DNA of 64,000 nt from Pseudobdellovibrionaceae bacterium (GCA_016719575.1 JADJYV010000002.1:496001-560000), one strand, 5' to 3'. Positions 8,762-17,627 are shown, counted from the stretch's first letter. The notes: generated by a model from the letters alone, not told the origin. A program made the numbers and translations.

Positions 8762-9846
8762 TCGAAAATGGCACTCACTGGCTAGGGACGATTTACTTCG
8801 TCATACCCACATGGAAATGGCTTGTTCTGATCGGCATTTTTGCTGGGAGCATTTTTTTATTCCCCCTGTCTCGGGCTTTATGCTCAAAGATTAAAAAACT
8901 CGAAACTTTAAAACCAAAAACAATTGGATTTTGGCACTACTACTCAAAATTAAAAATTGAAGCACCCACGAGTTGGGTTCTTATCTGCTGTATTTGGCTC
9001 ATTACTTTCGAATCCCTAGATTTACCTCCGGGACTCGACAAGTATCTCACGCTCATAATAAAGCTGCTTCTTTCTCTCAACATTGGGCGCCTCGTCTATA
9101 TCAGCATGGATGCCGTTGGATCCGTCGTCGCTGATTATACCGCAAAAACCCCTAGCACTCTCGATGATCACTTAGCCCCTTTGGCAGTTCGAAGCTCTAA
9201 AGTTTTGATTGTCATCCTGGGTGCTTTAATTGTCCTGCAAAATTTTGGTGTCAATGTCATGTCATTAATGGCAGGTCTCGGTCTTGGAGGCTTAGCCCTT
9301 GCCCTCGCTGCACAAGATGCCGCGGCCAATCTCATTGGCTCGATCATGATTATTCTAGATCGCCCTTTTTCTATTGGCGACTCTGTCAAAGTGACAGACG
9401 TTGAAGGCATTATTGAATCGATAGGCTTTCGTTCAACGCGTATCCGCACGGGTTACAACTCTTTAATCACTATTCCAAATTCAATCATGGCTAAAGAAAA
9501 AATCGACAACATGGGGGTTCGCCCGTATCGGCGCGTGCGGCAGGTGCTTGGGCTCCATTATGATACACCGCCAGAATTAATTACACAGTTTTGCGCCCGT
9601 GTTCGTTATATCATCCAGCAGGACACAACTTCAGTCAAAGACACTATCCAGGTCAGCTTTACTCAGTTTGCTGACTCTAGCCTAAATATTACAGTGGTAT
9701 TCCATTTAGAAATTTTCGATGTGCAAGAAGAACTTCGAAGAACGCAGAATATTTTTTGCGAAATTATTTCTGCAGCAAAAGAAATGAGCGTTGTTTTTGC
9801 CTATCCAACGCAAACGGTTTACTATTCAGAAACAGGAAAAATCTGA
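8758..9846 (+). CDS. MscS-family mechanosensitive channel
   Basis: 362 residues. Three or four N-terminal hydrophobic segments come before the MscS core. The Gly/Ala-rich pore helix (MAGLGLGGLALALAAQD, about residues 171-187) is followed by the beta domain with DRPFSIGDSVKV and the GFRSTRIRT stretch. This family opens on membrane tension to release solutes under hypo-osmotic shock. Translationally coupled to uppP by an ATGA overlap. The 3' end runs 25 bp into the convergent PilZ gene. Confidence 0.92.
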   Translation: MIENGTHWLGTIYFVIPTWKWLVLIGIFAGSIFLFPLSRALCSKIKKLETLKPKTIGFWHYYSKLKIEAPTSWVLICCIWLITFESLDLPPGLDKYLTLIIKLLLSLNIGRLVYISMDAVGSVVADYTAKTPSTLDDHLAPLAVRSSKVLIVILGALIVLQNFGVNVMSLMAGLGLGGLALALAAQDAAANLIGSIMIILDRPFSIGDSVKVTDVEGIIESIGFRSTRIRTGYNSLITIPNSIMAKEKIDNMGVRPYRRVRQVLGLHYDTPPELITQFCARVRYIIQQDTTSVKDTIQVSFTQFADSSLNITVVFHLEIFDVQEELRRTQNIFCEIISAAKEMSVVFAYPTQTVYYSETGKI

Positions 9847-10457
9847 TTCTCAAGCCACTTTTTAAATGCTTCAAAGTCTTGTTCTTTTGTAATAGGGGCA
9901 ATCTCCGTACGGTATTTTTCTTTCTTCTGGTCCTCTGCCAAAAAACAAGTAAATTCAAAGCTAGGGCCATCAACAACTTTCAATGTCACCGTGAAGTATC
10001 CCGCCACCCAATCAGGCAAGGGATTTTCAAAGAAAAATCCGCCCTCTGAAACATTCAAGGTTTGAGTTTTAAAAGTTTGATTTCCAACCAGAATTTCAGA
10101 GGGTATTCTTACTGAGTACCTAGGGTATTTACGCACAATGTACTCTCTAAACTTAGCCACACCAGGATCTGTATGTACCTGTGTGATATCATGGTCTCTA
10201 TCGTCATTTAAATTTAGCTCAGGAATTGCAGGAAGAGAATTTTTCTCGTCCTCACAGTAGCCAAACAAATGATGACAGGGCTCCCCACTGAGCGGAAGCC
10301 ATTCCGGCCATCCCTTTAGGTGGGCCCAACTAACCTTCGTTTCTGCGTCACTCATAGACGCCACTAAAATCTTGCACTCTCTCAGACTCAACTCTGAGAA
10401 CGTCCAGGATTTTAACGGATTATGAATCGCCCAGGGGCGCCGATTGAAAAAGAACAT
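9822..10457 (-). CDS. PilZ-domain protein, predicted c-di-GMP receptor
   Basis: 211 residues. The C-terminal PilZ domain (about 105-205) has both c-di-GMP binding motifs: R109-K-Y-P-R113 (RxxxR) and N135-V-S-E-G-G140 (NxSxxG). The N-terminal 60 residues contain W-rich segments (KSWTFSELS, SWAHLKGWPEWLPL) that look like a small GYF-type fold, then an acidic linker. Soluble, cytoplasmic. Likely a c-di-GMP effector; output unknown. It lies 9 bp downstream of the coiled-coil SH3 gene on the same strand, so they are probably cotranscribed. The end overlaps mscS by 25 bp convergently. Confidence 0.88.
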   Translation of the reverse strand: MFFFNRRPWAIHNPLKSWTFSELSLRECKILVASMSDAETKVSWAHLKGWPEWLPLSGEPCHHLFGYCEDEKNSLPAIPELNLNDDRDHDITQVHTDPGVAKFREYIVRKYPRYSVRIPSEILVGNQTFKTQTLNVSEGGFFFENPLPDWVAGYFTVTLKVVDGPSFEFTCFLAEDQKKEKYRTEIAPITKEQDFEAFKKWLENQIFPVSE

Positions 10458-10466
10458 CTTGATGTA

Positions 10467-11852
10467 CTACTTCACACAGTTCTTGTGCATATAGCCACCA
10501 GGCTCAACAACCTCAATCCAAGCACCTTTCCTCGATGAGATTTTTACCCTTTCTCCTTTTTTAATAGTGCCAACTTGCTTGCCCCTTTCTGGTTGATCCC
10601 TGACTACGCAGTCTTTCACAAGAATGTTCATTTTTTCAGTTGCGCCTTTGATCGCTGCAACTCCAGGCTTAATTCCTGCCGTCTCTGCACGGATTCGCGC
10701 AGTTTCTAACATCATTTTTTCTGTTTCTGCCTCAGCTTTTGCCGTATCAACACGAATGACTTTCTCTTCGGCATTTGATTTTGCTTTTTCTAATGCCTCT
10801 TCAAGATTCATCCGTTCTTTTTTGGATTTTTCTGCTTCGCTTTTAAAACGATTCATTTCTTGCTCCGCCTTTGAAGCCTGAGCTTCATATTCTGCGATCG
10901 CCTTTTTTATACGGTTGCCTTCAAATGTCGCCTCCGCTGATTGCTTTTTCAGTCCGGCAAGACCCGAATCCAACTCTCCCTTGGTCTTCATATAAGCAGC
11001 ACGTGCTTTTTCTTCGTTGGATTTAGTTTCAGCGACTTTTTTCTTTTCGGCATCCAAGGAGTCTTTGATTTTTTCAAGTTCGAGAGTGGCTTTTTTAGAA
11101 TCTTCTTCTAACTTCTTCACCTGACTCTCGGCGTTGCTTTGTGCCAATTTTGCCTTTGTCATTTCGGATTCTGCCCTCTTTTTCTCAGCTTCGATTCGCG
11201 CGAGTTCTGCATTGACTCTTGCTTCAGTAGCTTTCCCTTGAGCAACAGCCTTTTGTGAGTTCAACTGCGACTTTGCGAGCTCTTGTTCTAATTGCTTCAA
11301 GCGCAGCTTTGCCTCTTCCAATTCTTTTTGTGCTTTAAGGCCATCTTCGACTGCTTTTTGTGCTTCTTTATCTGCGTCTTTAGCTTTTGATACCACCTCA
11401 GAAGCTGACTTCTCAGCAGCCTTCTTTTTTTCGATGCTACTTTCTTTGGCGAGCTTTGACTGTGTCAACTTTTCTTGCGCAGCTTTGATTCTTGCTTCTG
11501 CTTGCTGTTGTTGAAGTTCTGCAGACTTCTGTTGTTTTTCAGCTTCGGCCGTTTCTTGCTTCGCACGTGCGATTTCTCTTTCTGCCTCGGCCTGCTCTTT
11601 TTTGGCTGCCGCCTCTGCAGCGCGAGCCTTTTCTAAAGCCACCTTTGCCTCATCCCTTGTTTTTTCAAGGCGCTTACGCTCTTCTTCAGCGCGACGCCGC
11701 GTCTCTGTCGCCTCGGCTTTTGCTGTTTCAGCATCGGTTGCAGCTTCTTCAGCTTCAACGACCGCAGAATCCACTGACTTCGCATGGGCTGTCATGCCCC
11801 CTAGGATGAAAGAATATACAATTGCAACTACAAGTTGTTTCCAATGGCTCAT
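10467..11852 (-). CDS. Secreted long coiled-coil protein with C-terminal SH3-like domain
   Basis: 461 residues. Signal peptide about 1-24 (ending THAKS region). Residues about 30-390 are an almost unbroken Glu/Lys/Ala-rich coiled coil. Residues about 405-461 form a bacterial SH3 (SH3b) domain with a VRDQPERGKQVGTIKKGERV pattern, a type that often binds peptidoglycan peptides. Two or three Cys lie in the SH3 part. The start is ATG 11852 behind AAGGAG. Probably periplasmic, possibly linking the cell wall to something else (inference). Followed by the PilZ gene. Confidence 0.78.
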   Translation of the reverse strand: MSHWKQLVVAIVYSFILGGMTAHAKSVDSAVVEAEEAATDAETAKAEATETRRRAEEERKRLEKTRDEAKVALEKARAAEAAAKKEQAEAEREIARAKQETAEAEKQQKSAELQQQQAEARIKAAQEKLTQSKLAKESSIEKKKAAEKSASEVVSKAKDADKEAQKAVEDGLKAQKELEEAKLRLKQLEQELAKSQLNSQKAVAQGKATEARVNAELARIEAEKKRAESEMTKAKLAQSNAESQVKKLEEDSKKATLELEKIKDSLDAEKKKVAETKSNEEKARAAYMKTKGELDSGLAGLKKQSAEATFEGNRIKKAIAEYEAQASKAEQEMNRFKSEAEKSKKERMNLEEALEKAKSNAEEKVIRVDTAKAEAETEKMMLETARIRAETAGIKPGVAAIKGATEKMNILVKDCVVRDQPERGKQVGTIKKGERVKISSRKGAWIEVVEPGGYMHKNCVK

Positions 11853-11917
11853 TTAGAACTCCTTCTCTATGCAGAGAATTTTACACGAAGGGGCTACGAA
11901 CGAAAACCAAGTGTTAG

Positions 11918-12014
11918 AAGACCTAGACTTCGTACTGCATTTTAACCGTCTCAAGAAGCCGTCTCAAAATAAGCCTTGTCTAATGGACTAAAGACAAGTG
12001 TCTAAAGCCTAGAC
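11918..12014. promoter_or_regulatory. Cluster of GTCT/AGAC repeats in a divergent intergenic region
   Basis: The 259-bp gap between the divergent genes at 11852 and 12116 is dense in short repeats. CCGTCTCAA occurs at 11946-11954 and 11959-11967. A hairpin is formed by CTTGTCT (11975-11981) and AGACAAG (11992-11998). GTCTA/TAGAC forms an inverted repeat at 12000-12014. CCTAGACT occurs at 11922-11929 and 12008-12015. A multi-site operator is possible; no known regulator box was recognised. Confidence 0.4.
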
Positions 12015-12115
12015 TAGATTTGCACCTCAACTCATTCGTATTTCGATTTGGCTGGACCATTTTATGCACATCGAAGTTGTAACGGCCTTTGGTGTCTTAA
12101 TTATGAGGGGAATGC

Positions 12116-13378
12116 ATGTATACACGGAAGAATTCAAATGTACCATCCTTAGTGGCTATGAGTATGGCATTGGTTCTTATGACTTTATCTTACCAAAACT
12201 GCGCTCGAGCTAGGTTTGAGGTTGATCCAGCAGCCAAAGCACTCGCTCTGGACAAAGAAAATGTATTTGGTATTGATCCTTCAGTCGGTATTGGAAATCA
12301 AACGGGAATAGACCCAAATGTTCCCGGTGTCGGCAATGGCGGCGGCATAGATCCAAATGTCGGAGGCCAGTACACAACCACAGGCCCCTTACCGATCAGT
12401 TTTATATTTGAATGTTCAAATTCTAAGAGTCGAACTCTCGGCACAAACCTCATCAAAGCTACAGCTGTAAAATTGGTAATCACCTCAAACCTTGGTCAAA
12501 AGGCCTGCGAGATTCAGGGGGATATTAAAAACCAAATACTCAATAAGAAGACATTAACGTTTATGCCTTGTCCTGGTTTAGCTGTTGGAAAGTATGTCGC
12601 CTATCTTGTTGAGGCCAGCGTTTCCTCCAACTATGCCATGAAATCACTGACAGAAAATGATATCGAGTTCGAAGTCAAGAGTAACGGAACCTATTATGTC
12701 GCGAACAGAAGAGTTGAAATTCTATACGATTTAAATACACAAAACAGCTCTTACTCTGAGCTTAACGGTTTGCTTGGTAACACCAGCACTGCTGACACTC
12801 AAAAATCCTGTGATTCTCGTTCTTCGCCTCTAATTATCAGCATGGACTCAAACTCTCGGGGAATCAAACTCACCGCTCCGATGGATGGAATTCAGTTTGA
12901 TATTCTTGGCCAGAGGTCCGCTCCGGTTGCTCACGCAAAAAAACAGATTTCTTGGCTGCAAGCCGATCAGGAGTACTACTTTATCGCCCTTCCAAATGAA
13001 CGCGGACAAGTCCTCGGAATCGATGAAATGTTTGGCGATAACACCCGTGGACCCGACGGCAAGTATTCTGCGAATGGCTACTCGGCCCTTGCAAAATACG
13101 ATGATGATCGCGATGGTCTTATCACTCCCGATGATGAAATCTTTGCCAAACTTCGCCTCTGGAACGACAACAATCGTGATGGAGTTTCTCAGGACAGCGA
13201 GTTGTTCAGCCTCGCAGAAAAGAAGATCTCGATTGTCGACCTTCACTACGACAAACGCTATAAGGAACAAGACATTTATGGAAATCAGACTTTAATGAAG
13301 TCCGTCGTCAAAACTGAGGACGGCAAAATGCACCTCTTATTTGACCTCTGGTTCCGGCATATTAATATCACGAAATAA
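12116..13378 (+). CDS. Predicted lipoprotein with EF-hand-like calcium repeats
   Basis: 420 residues; ATG 12116 follows GAGGGG. The hydrophobic N-terminus ends in SYQNC (Cys about residue 29), an atypical but plausible lipobox. Residues about 55-85 are a Gly/Asn-rich linker with repeated GIDPNV-type units. The C-terminal third has two calcium-loop patterns, DDDRDGLITPDDE and NDNNRDGVSQDSE, next to LRLW, the arrangement seen in many large bacterial calcium-binding adhesins. Likely surface or outer-membrane attached. Monocistronic, with a strong terminator after it. Confidence 0.72.
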   Translation: MYTRKNSNVPSLVAMSMALVLMTLSYQNCARARFEVDPAAKALALDKENVFGIDPSVGIGNQTGIDPNVPGVGNGGGIDPNVGGQYTTTGPLPISFIFECSNSKSRTLGTNLIKATAVKLVITSNLGQKACEIQGDIKNQILNKKTLTFMPCPGLAVGKYVAYLVEASVSSNYAMKSLTENDIEFEVKSNGTYYVANRRVEILYDLNTQNSSYSELNGLLGNTSTADTQKSCDSRSSPLIISMDSNSRGIKLTAPMDGIQFDILGQRSAPVAHAKKQISWLQADQEYYFIALPNERGQVLGIDEMFGDNTRGPDGKYSANGYSALAKYDDDRDGLITPDDEIFAKLRLWNDNNRDGVSQDSELFSLAEKKISIVDLHYDKRYKEQDIYGNQTLMKSVVKTEDGKMHLLFDLWFRHINITK

Positions 13379-13410
13379 AGCTCTTGAAAATGCAATCCCA
13401 GTGTTAGCAA

Positions 13411-13437
13411 GGTCTCCCCTGCGGGAGACTTTTCTTA
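13411..13437 (+). terminator. Intrinsic terminator
   Basis: GTCTCCC (13412-13418) and GGGAGAC (13423-13429) form a 7-bp stem with a 4-nt loop, followed by TTTTCTTATT. It ends the lipoprotein gene 33 bp after its stop. Confidence 0.85.
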
Positions 13438-13607
13438 TTGGGCGTGACAACTTTAATTTCAATCTACCAGCTCAGCGAGGGTGTTTGTGGATTTAGAGGT
13501 GTTCAAAAAGAAAATTAGTTTGCAATTATTAACTCTCGAAGAAATTGCATCAAGGGCCTCTTTCGAGATGAGAAACTCAAAAGGTATTGGGAGAAATCCA
13601 AAACATT

Positions 13608-14255
13608 TCAGTCGTCTATGGTACAGTTGTGAGCAGGACCATACACACCACTTTGCGGCGGCTGATTGGGGTCGTACACAATATCTTTCATCTCATGAAA
13701 TGGAATAACATTTACTAAATTAATATCTGCCTTTATACTTCGCTCCGAACGATCGGCTTTATAGTATGCACCAGGAATAGTTACAGTATAGCGCCCGATA
13801 CTAACACTACAGCTAGTTCCAATTACTTTTTCATTTATTGAATCAATTAGTAAATGGGTTTTCATTGTAAATGGTGAAAATACGTACTTTCCTGTTCCAT
13901 ATCCATTTCGATCTATAACCTCTGCGTCGCGCCCGAGTGAAAAATAATTTCCATCTTTCGTTCGAAACCTTGCGTGTAAAACGTAAGTTCCAGTTCTAAT
14001 GTTTATAATCTCTGATCCCCACGGTGAAGAGCGTACGCACTTAATAGTATATGGAATTAAAAGACTCCGAAACGACACTTTGAGTGAATCAATGTCTGCT
14101 TCAGGAAAATTTTTTTTTAGATCTTTGATTATTTTGATTCGAATTCCAGATTCGGCTTCTGAGGCATCACAACTTTTTAAATCAACCCCTGCAAAAGTTA
14201 AATTACAAAAAATTGATGTGAATACAACAATTGAACATTTAAATACAAATTTCAT
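13608..14255 (-). CDS. Secreted protein of unknown function in AT-rich patch
   Basis: 215 residues with a signal peptide (about 1-22, ending LTFAG). The mature protein is beta-rich with several Cys, among them SCDASE, IKCVRS, TSCSVS and HNC near the end, so it may form disulphides. No family recognised. The ATG at 14255 overlaps the stop of the gene at 14255-14542 (TAATG) and has a GGAG in front, which points to translational coupling. The local sequence is visibly richer in A and T than its neighbours, suggesting acquisition by transfer (inference). Confidence 0.68.
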   Translation of the reverse strand: MKFVFKCSIVVFTSIFCNLTFAGVDLKSCDASEAESGIRIKIIKDLKKNFPEADIDSLKVSFRSLLIPYTIKCVRSSPWGSEIINIRTGTYVLHARFRTKDGNYFSLGRDAEVIDRNGYGTGKYVFSPFTMKTHLLIDSINEKVIGTSCSVSIGRYTVTIPGAYYKADRSERSIKADINLVNVIPFHEMKDIVYDPNQPPQSGVYGPAHNCTIDD

Positions 14256-14542
14256 TATTTTTCTCCGGAAAAATTATCAGTACCTAGTTTGTGCAATACA
14301 TGCAAGTTTTTACCCAAACTATACTGCTCGCAAAGGGAATCAATATCAACGTTTTGCGTTGTTTTCTGACTGAACCACTCAGCACACCCTTTACTGGTTC
14401 TCCGGATTAATCCGGGGTGAATAAGAAGGCTCACAGCAATTTTAGGGCGAAGTTTGAGCTTCCCAGTGAATAAACATCGCGGCATTTTTGAGCTATTTAC
14501 TTTGAAGCGAATTTTTCTCTTGCGCGTGTCTTTACGACTCAC
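14255..14542 (-). CDS. Small basic protein of unknown function
   Basis: 95 residues. It starts at GTG 14542 behind a near-perfect AAGGAGG with 6-nt spacing, the main reason to believe it. The first 35 residues are strongly basic (SRKDTRKRKIRFK). There is no signal peptide; three Cys. No family recognised. Its stop overlaps the start of the secreted gene downstream, making a two-gene unit. It might also be a short leader-type frame that mainly serves to couple translation. It ends in the AT-rich patch next to the HNH relic. Confidence 0.5.
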   Translation of the reverse strand: MSRKDTRKRKIRFKVNSSKMPRCLFTGKLKLRPKIAVSLLIHPGLIRRTSKGCAEWFSQKTTQNVDIDSLCEQYSLGKNLHVLHKLGTDNFSGEK

Positions 14543-14742
14543 AGGATCCTCCTTGGGGCGATTTCTCGTTGAGATTGAGGTCGGAGTCGCGCAGCTAAGG
14601 CCCGCATTACCGAGAGCGAGTCGAGCTCTTTACAGCTTGAATTAGCAGTGACTCAAGAGCCCTTTTCTCCTCTGAAAAAGTGCGAAAATCACCGTCAAAA
14701 ATCCGTGCTATATTTCTCTGGAATTTAGGCAGGAGAGTTGTC

Positions 14743-15318
14743 ATGGATTTCAAAAAGATTTCAAACGAAGAACTCAATCTTAGGCTAGAAAAGCTTGCAC
14801 GCAGCGAACGCAAACTGACCCATATTATTTTACTTCACATCAACGAAATGAAGGCAAATGAGATTACAAAACCCCAAAAAGACGACACCATCCGAATAGA
14901 ATTTACTTTAACCCGGGAGCAGTTTGAGGCCTTGAAACAAGCTCAGTCTCTGCTCTCGCACCAATGTCCTAATGGAAGCTGGTCAGAAGTCATTACTCAG
15001 TTGGCAAAGAAGTTCAACCAATCCAGAATGGGCAAGGGCAATAACAACCCCACAACAGAAGGTTCAGAAACAGCGCAAAGCAACACCGCTACGAAAAAGC
15101 CATCAATGGCGCCAAGGACTCGCTATCGGTCTGCGATCACTGCAAAAACAAAACGCTATCTGCTAGCGAAGGCTCACCAGGCGTGCGAATATCAAGACCC
15201 TCGCACTGGACGGAGATGCCTAAGGCCGCAAAACGCGGCACTCTCCAAAATTTCGACACTGCCAAAGCCCATATATTACAGCACGCCCGCCAAAGGGCTG
15301 GCACCGGAGTTGCTCTAG
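14743..15318 (+). pseudogene. Degenerate HNH endonuclease-family gene
   Basis: 191 residues from ATG 14743, which has AGGAG at 7 nt. The N-terminus (LRLEKLARSERKLTH) and the later QSLLSHQCPNGSWSEVI and KRYLLAKAHQACEY with C-E-Y-x-DPRTGRRC resemble a family of HNH proteins that I recall as repeated in Bdellovibrio genomes. Compared with that family as I remember it, about 100-120 residues between the N-terminal helix and the SLLSH segment are missing in frame. The H-N-H core after GRRC is also absent and replaced by an unrelated tail. No catalytic His-Asn-His remains, so it is probably inactive. A terminator follows at once. Confidence 0.7.
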
Positions 15319-15339
15319 TATAAAGGCAACCCCCCATAC

Positions 15340-15382
15340 GGCGACTAGGGATCCCCCCCCCCACCTGGTCGCCTTTTTTTTT
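15340..15382 (+). terminator. Intrinsic terminator with C-tract loop
   Basis: GGCGAC (15340-15345) pairs with GTCGCC (15368-15373), followed by nine T. The loop contains ten consecutive C (15353-15362), a homopolymer prone to length variation or sequencing error. Confidence 0.75.
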
Positions 15383-15415
15383 CCCTTCAAAGCAAAAACA
15401 CCCTAGAATAAAAAT

Positions 15416-16186
15416 ATGTTCAAAAAAGTTTTATTTTTTGCCCTTCTGAGCTTATCGTCCTCAGCCCTCGCCCTCGATATTATGGTGGACCCCGGTCACG
15501 GTGGCGTCGACTCAGGCACCACCCATCTGGGAGTTAAGGAAAAAGAACTCGTACTCAAAGTGGCGGGTTATTTAAATACCCTGCTCAAAGAGGACCCACA
15601 GTTTAAGACCAACTTTACCCGAACAACGGATCAGCATATTAGCCTGAAGTCTCGAGTGCAAAAAGCCGAAGCTGCGCGAGCTGACTTATTTATCAGTTTA
15701 CATGCAAACTCAAACCCCGATAGCCGAGTCCGTGGAACTGAGCTCTACTTTCAAAATTCGCTACCACCTGATGAAGAAAGTTTGATCATCGCAGATCAAG
15801 AAAATAGATCGGAAGCCGGATATGAAGGCCTCGGGCTGATCGCCACAACGTCTCCCTCAAAGAAAAGTGATATCTCAGCTATTATCGGCGACCTGAATCG
15901 TCAGTACCGCGCCAAAAGCAGTTTAAAAATGACTCAGTTTTTATCTGACGGCTGGAAGCAAAGCAAAATCCTGTCAAAAGCCTCAATTAAACAGGCACCT
16001 TTTTATGTCGTTTCAAAAACGACCATGCCCTCAGTCCTTATTGAGGTGGGATTTCTGACTCACCCCGAAGAAGCAAAAAAACTTACGGGTCCAAAGTACC
16101 AACAAGAAATTGCCCAGAAAATCTACAAAGCACTCACCCATTACAAAGAAATGATGGACAAAATCGGAGATCAGGCCCTACAGTAG
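15416..16186 (+). CDS. N-acetylmuramoyl-L-alanine amidase (Amidase_3)
   Basis: 256 residues with a signal peptide (about 1-19). It cuts the amide bond between muramic acid and the stem peptide of peptidoglycan in the periplasm. Zinc and catalytic residues visible: His in DPGHGG, Glu in EKELVLKVA, His in ISLHANSN, and Glu in VLIEVGFLTHPEE. It is a single catalytic domain without AMIN or LysM modules, so like AmiA/AmiC cores. The next gene, rph, starts 22 bp downstream and may share the transcript. Confidence 0.9.
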   Translation: MFKKVLFFALLSLSSSALALDIMVDPGHGGVDSGTTHLGVKEKELVLKVAGYLNTLLKEDPQFKTNFTRTTDQHISLKSRVQKAEAARADLFISLHANSNPDSRVRGTELYFQNSLPPDEESLIIADQENRSEAGYEGLGLIATTSPSKKSDISAIIGDLNRQYRAKSSLKMTQFLSDGWKQSKILSKASIKQAPFYVVSKTTMPSVLIEVGFLTHPEEAKKLTGPKYQQEIAQKIYKALTHYKEMMDKIGDQALQ

Positions 16187-16208
16187 CCCCTTACAAAGGG
16201 ACAAAAAA

Positions 16209-16949
16209 ATGCGAGCTTACGGGCGTCTTTCTTCTCAATTAAGGTCTGTTAAAATCACACCACATGTTTCGGAATACGCTGAAGGATCGGCTCTGATTGA
16301 ATTCGGAAGAACTCGAGTTCTTTGTACCGCCAGTTATGAAGCCAAAGCCCCCCAGTGGTTGCTCGGTTCCGGCGAGGGCTGGATCACAGCCGAATACGGC
16401 ATGCTCCCGCGTTCAACCCATCAGCGTATGAAGCGTGACAAGATCACCTCTGGTGGCCGCACTCAAGAAATCTCTCGCTTGATTGGCCGTAGCCTAAGAG
16501 CCGCTTTAGATCTCAAAGCTCTTGGCGAAAAACAAATTCTCATTGACTGTGACGTCCTCAACGCCGACGGTGGAACTCGCACCGCTGCTATCACCGGCGG
16601 TTTTGTGGCCCTTGCACTTGCGCTTAAAAAACTTCAGGGCCTCAGTGAAATAAAAACTCTTCCTCTGATCAACTATGTTTCCGCGATCAGCGTCGGCATC
16701 CAAGGAAACGAAATTTTGTTGGATCTCGATTACGATGAAGATTCTGCCATCGGAACAGATATGAATTTTGTTATGACGGACAAAGGGGAGTTTGTCGAAG
16801 TTCAGGGAACTGCTGAAGACAAACCCTTCAACCGCGAGCAACTCAACATGATGATGGACATCGCCACAAAGGGCTGCGGCGAACTTTTCAGAATTCAAGA
16901 AGAGATCGTGGGTCCGATTTTTAAGCGCACACAAAATTCTTCTTTCTAA
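16209..16949 (+). CDS. rph: Ribonuclease PH
   Basis: 246 residues, usual length. A phosphorolytic 3'-5' exoribonuclease that trims tRNA 3' ends. Typical stretches: an R-x-YGRLSSQLR start, EGSALIEFGRTRVLCTAS, GWITAEYGMLPRSTHQR, SRLIGRSLRAALDL, DCDVLNADGGTRTAAI and DLDYDEDSAIGTDMN. It forms a run with rdgB (14-bp gap), the common rph-rdgB pairing in bacteria. An AAAGGGA lies ahead of the ATG. Confidence 0.96.
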   Translation: MRAYGRLSSQLRSVKITPHVSEYAEGSALIEFGRTRVLCTASYEAKAPQWLLGSGEGWITAEYGMLPRSTHQRMKRDKITSGGRTQEISRLIGRSLRAALDLKALGEKQILIDCDVLNADGGTRTAAITGGFVALALALKKLQGLSEIKTLPLINYVSAISVGIQGNEILLDLDYDEDSAIGTDMNFVMTDKGEFVEVQGTAEDKPFNREQLNMMMDIATKGCGELFRIQEEIVGPIFKRTQNSSF

Positions 16950-16963
16950 ATTAAAGGGGCGTT

Positions 16964-17557
16964 ATGGAGCTTTGGCTTGCAACAAGCAATAAAGGAAAAG
17001 TCAGCGAGTACAAAATCGGACTCAGAGATCTAACTGATCTCAAATTATTTACTCAAAATGACATTCCTTCATTCACGCCCCGTCCCGAAGATGGAAAGAC
17101 TTTTTTAGAAAATGCCCAGATTAAGGCTAGAACACTGAAAGCAGTAAAACCGGGTGTGTGGATCTTGGGAGAAGATTCTGGTCTCGAGGTTGAGGGTCTC
17201 AACAATCTGCCCGGTATTCATACAGCGAGATATGCCGGCCCCAAGGCCTCGGATAACGAAAATATCGCCAAGCTGCTAAAAATGATGACCATCCGCCCTA
17301 TTCAGAACCGCCGAGCTCGCTTTGTCTGCTCAACTGTCGTATTTACTCCAACAGGGGAAGAATGGCATTTCGAAGGTGCGCTTTCTGGCAATATTGCAAC
17401 AAAGCCAAGTGGCCAAATGGGTTTTGGCTATGATCCTGTATTTGTTCCGGAAGGTCAGACCCAAACTCTGGCAGAACTAGGGCCTGGTTACAAAAGTCAA
17501 AACACACATCGAGCAATTGCATTAAAGGCCTTCTTGGAAAAGCTCAAATCAGTTTGA
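16964..17557 (+). CDS. rdgB: XTP/dITP diphosphatase (RdgB/HAM1)
   Basis: 197 residues. Hydrolyses non-canonical purine triphosphates (XTP, dITP) to monophosphates, cleaning the nucleotide pool. Signatures: LATSNKGKVSEY at the N-terminus, GEDSGLEVEGL, PGIHTARYAG, and GFGYDPVFVPEG near the end with a SHR-like THRAIALKAF. Follows rph directly, ribosome site AAAGGGG. Confidence 0.95.
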   Translation: MELWLATSNKGKVSEYKIGLRDLTDLKLFTQNDIPSFTPRPEDGKTFLENAQIKARTLKAVKPGVWILGEDSGLEVEGLNNLPGIHTARYAGPKASDNENIAKLLKMMTIRPIQNRRARFVCSTVVFTPTGEEWHFEGALSGNIATKPSGQMGFGYDPVFVPEGQTQTLAELGPGYKSQNTHRAIALKAFLEKLKSV

Positions 17558-17627
17558 AGTGGACAAAATAAAATGACCTTGCTAGCCTCCCCCGGAATTG
17601 CACTTTTAACTCAGGAGACTACGAGTG

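Noticed and set aside
13481..13708. 75-codon plus-strand frame starting at GTG
   Set aside because: The first 45 residues look slightly protein-like (VDLEVFKKK), but the second half runs antisense into the secreted gene at 13608 and nothing is recognisable. Possibly a gene fragment; not enough support.
15353..15362. Run of ten C as a possible phase-variation tract
   Set aside because: It lies in the loop of a terminator, in no reading frame, so length change would not switch a gene; a sequencing artefact is also possible.
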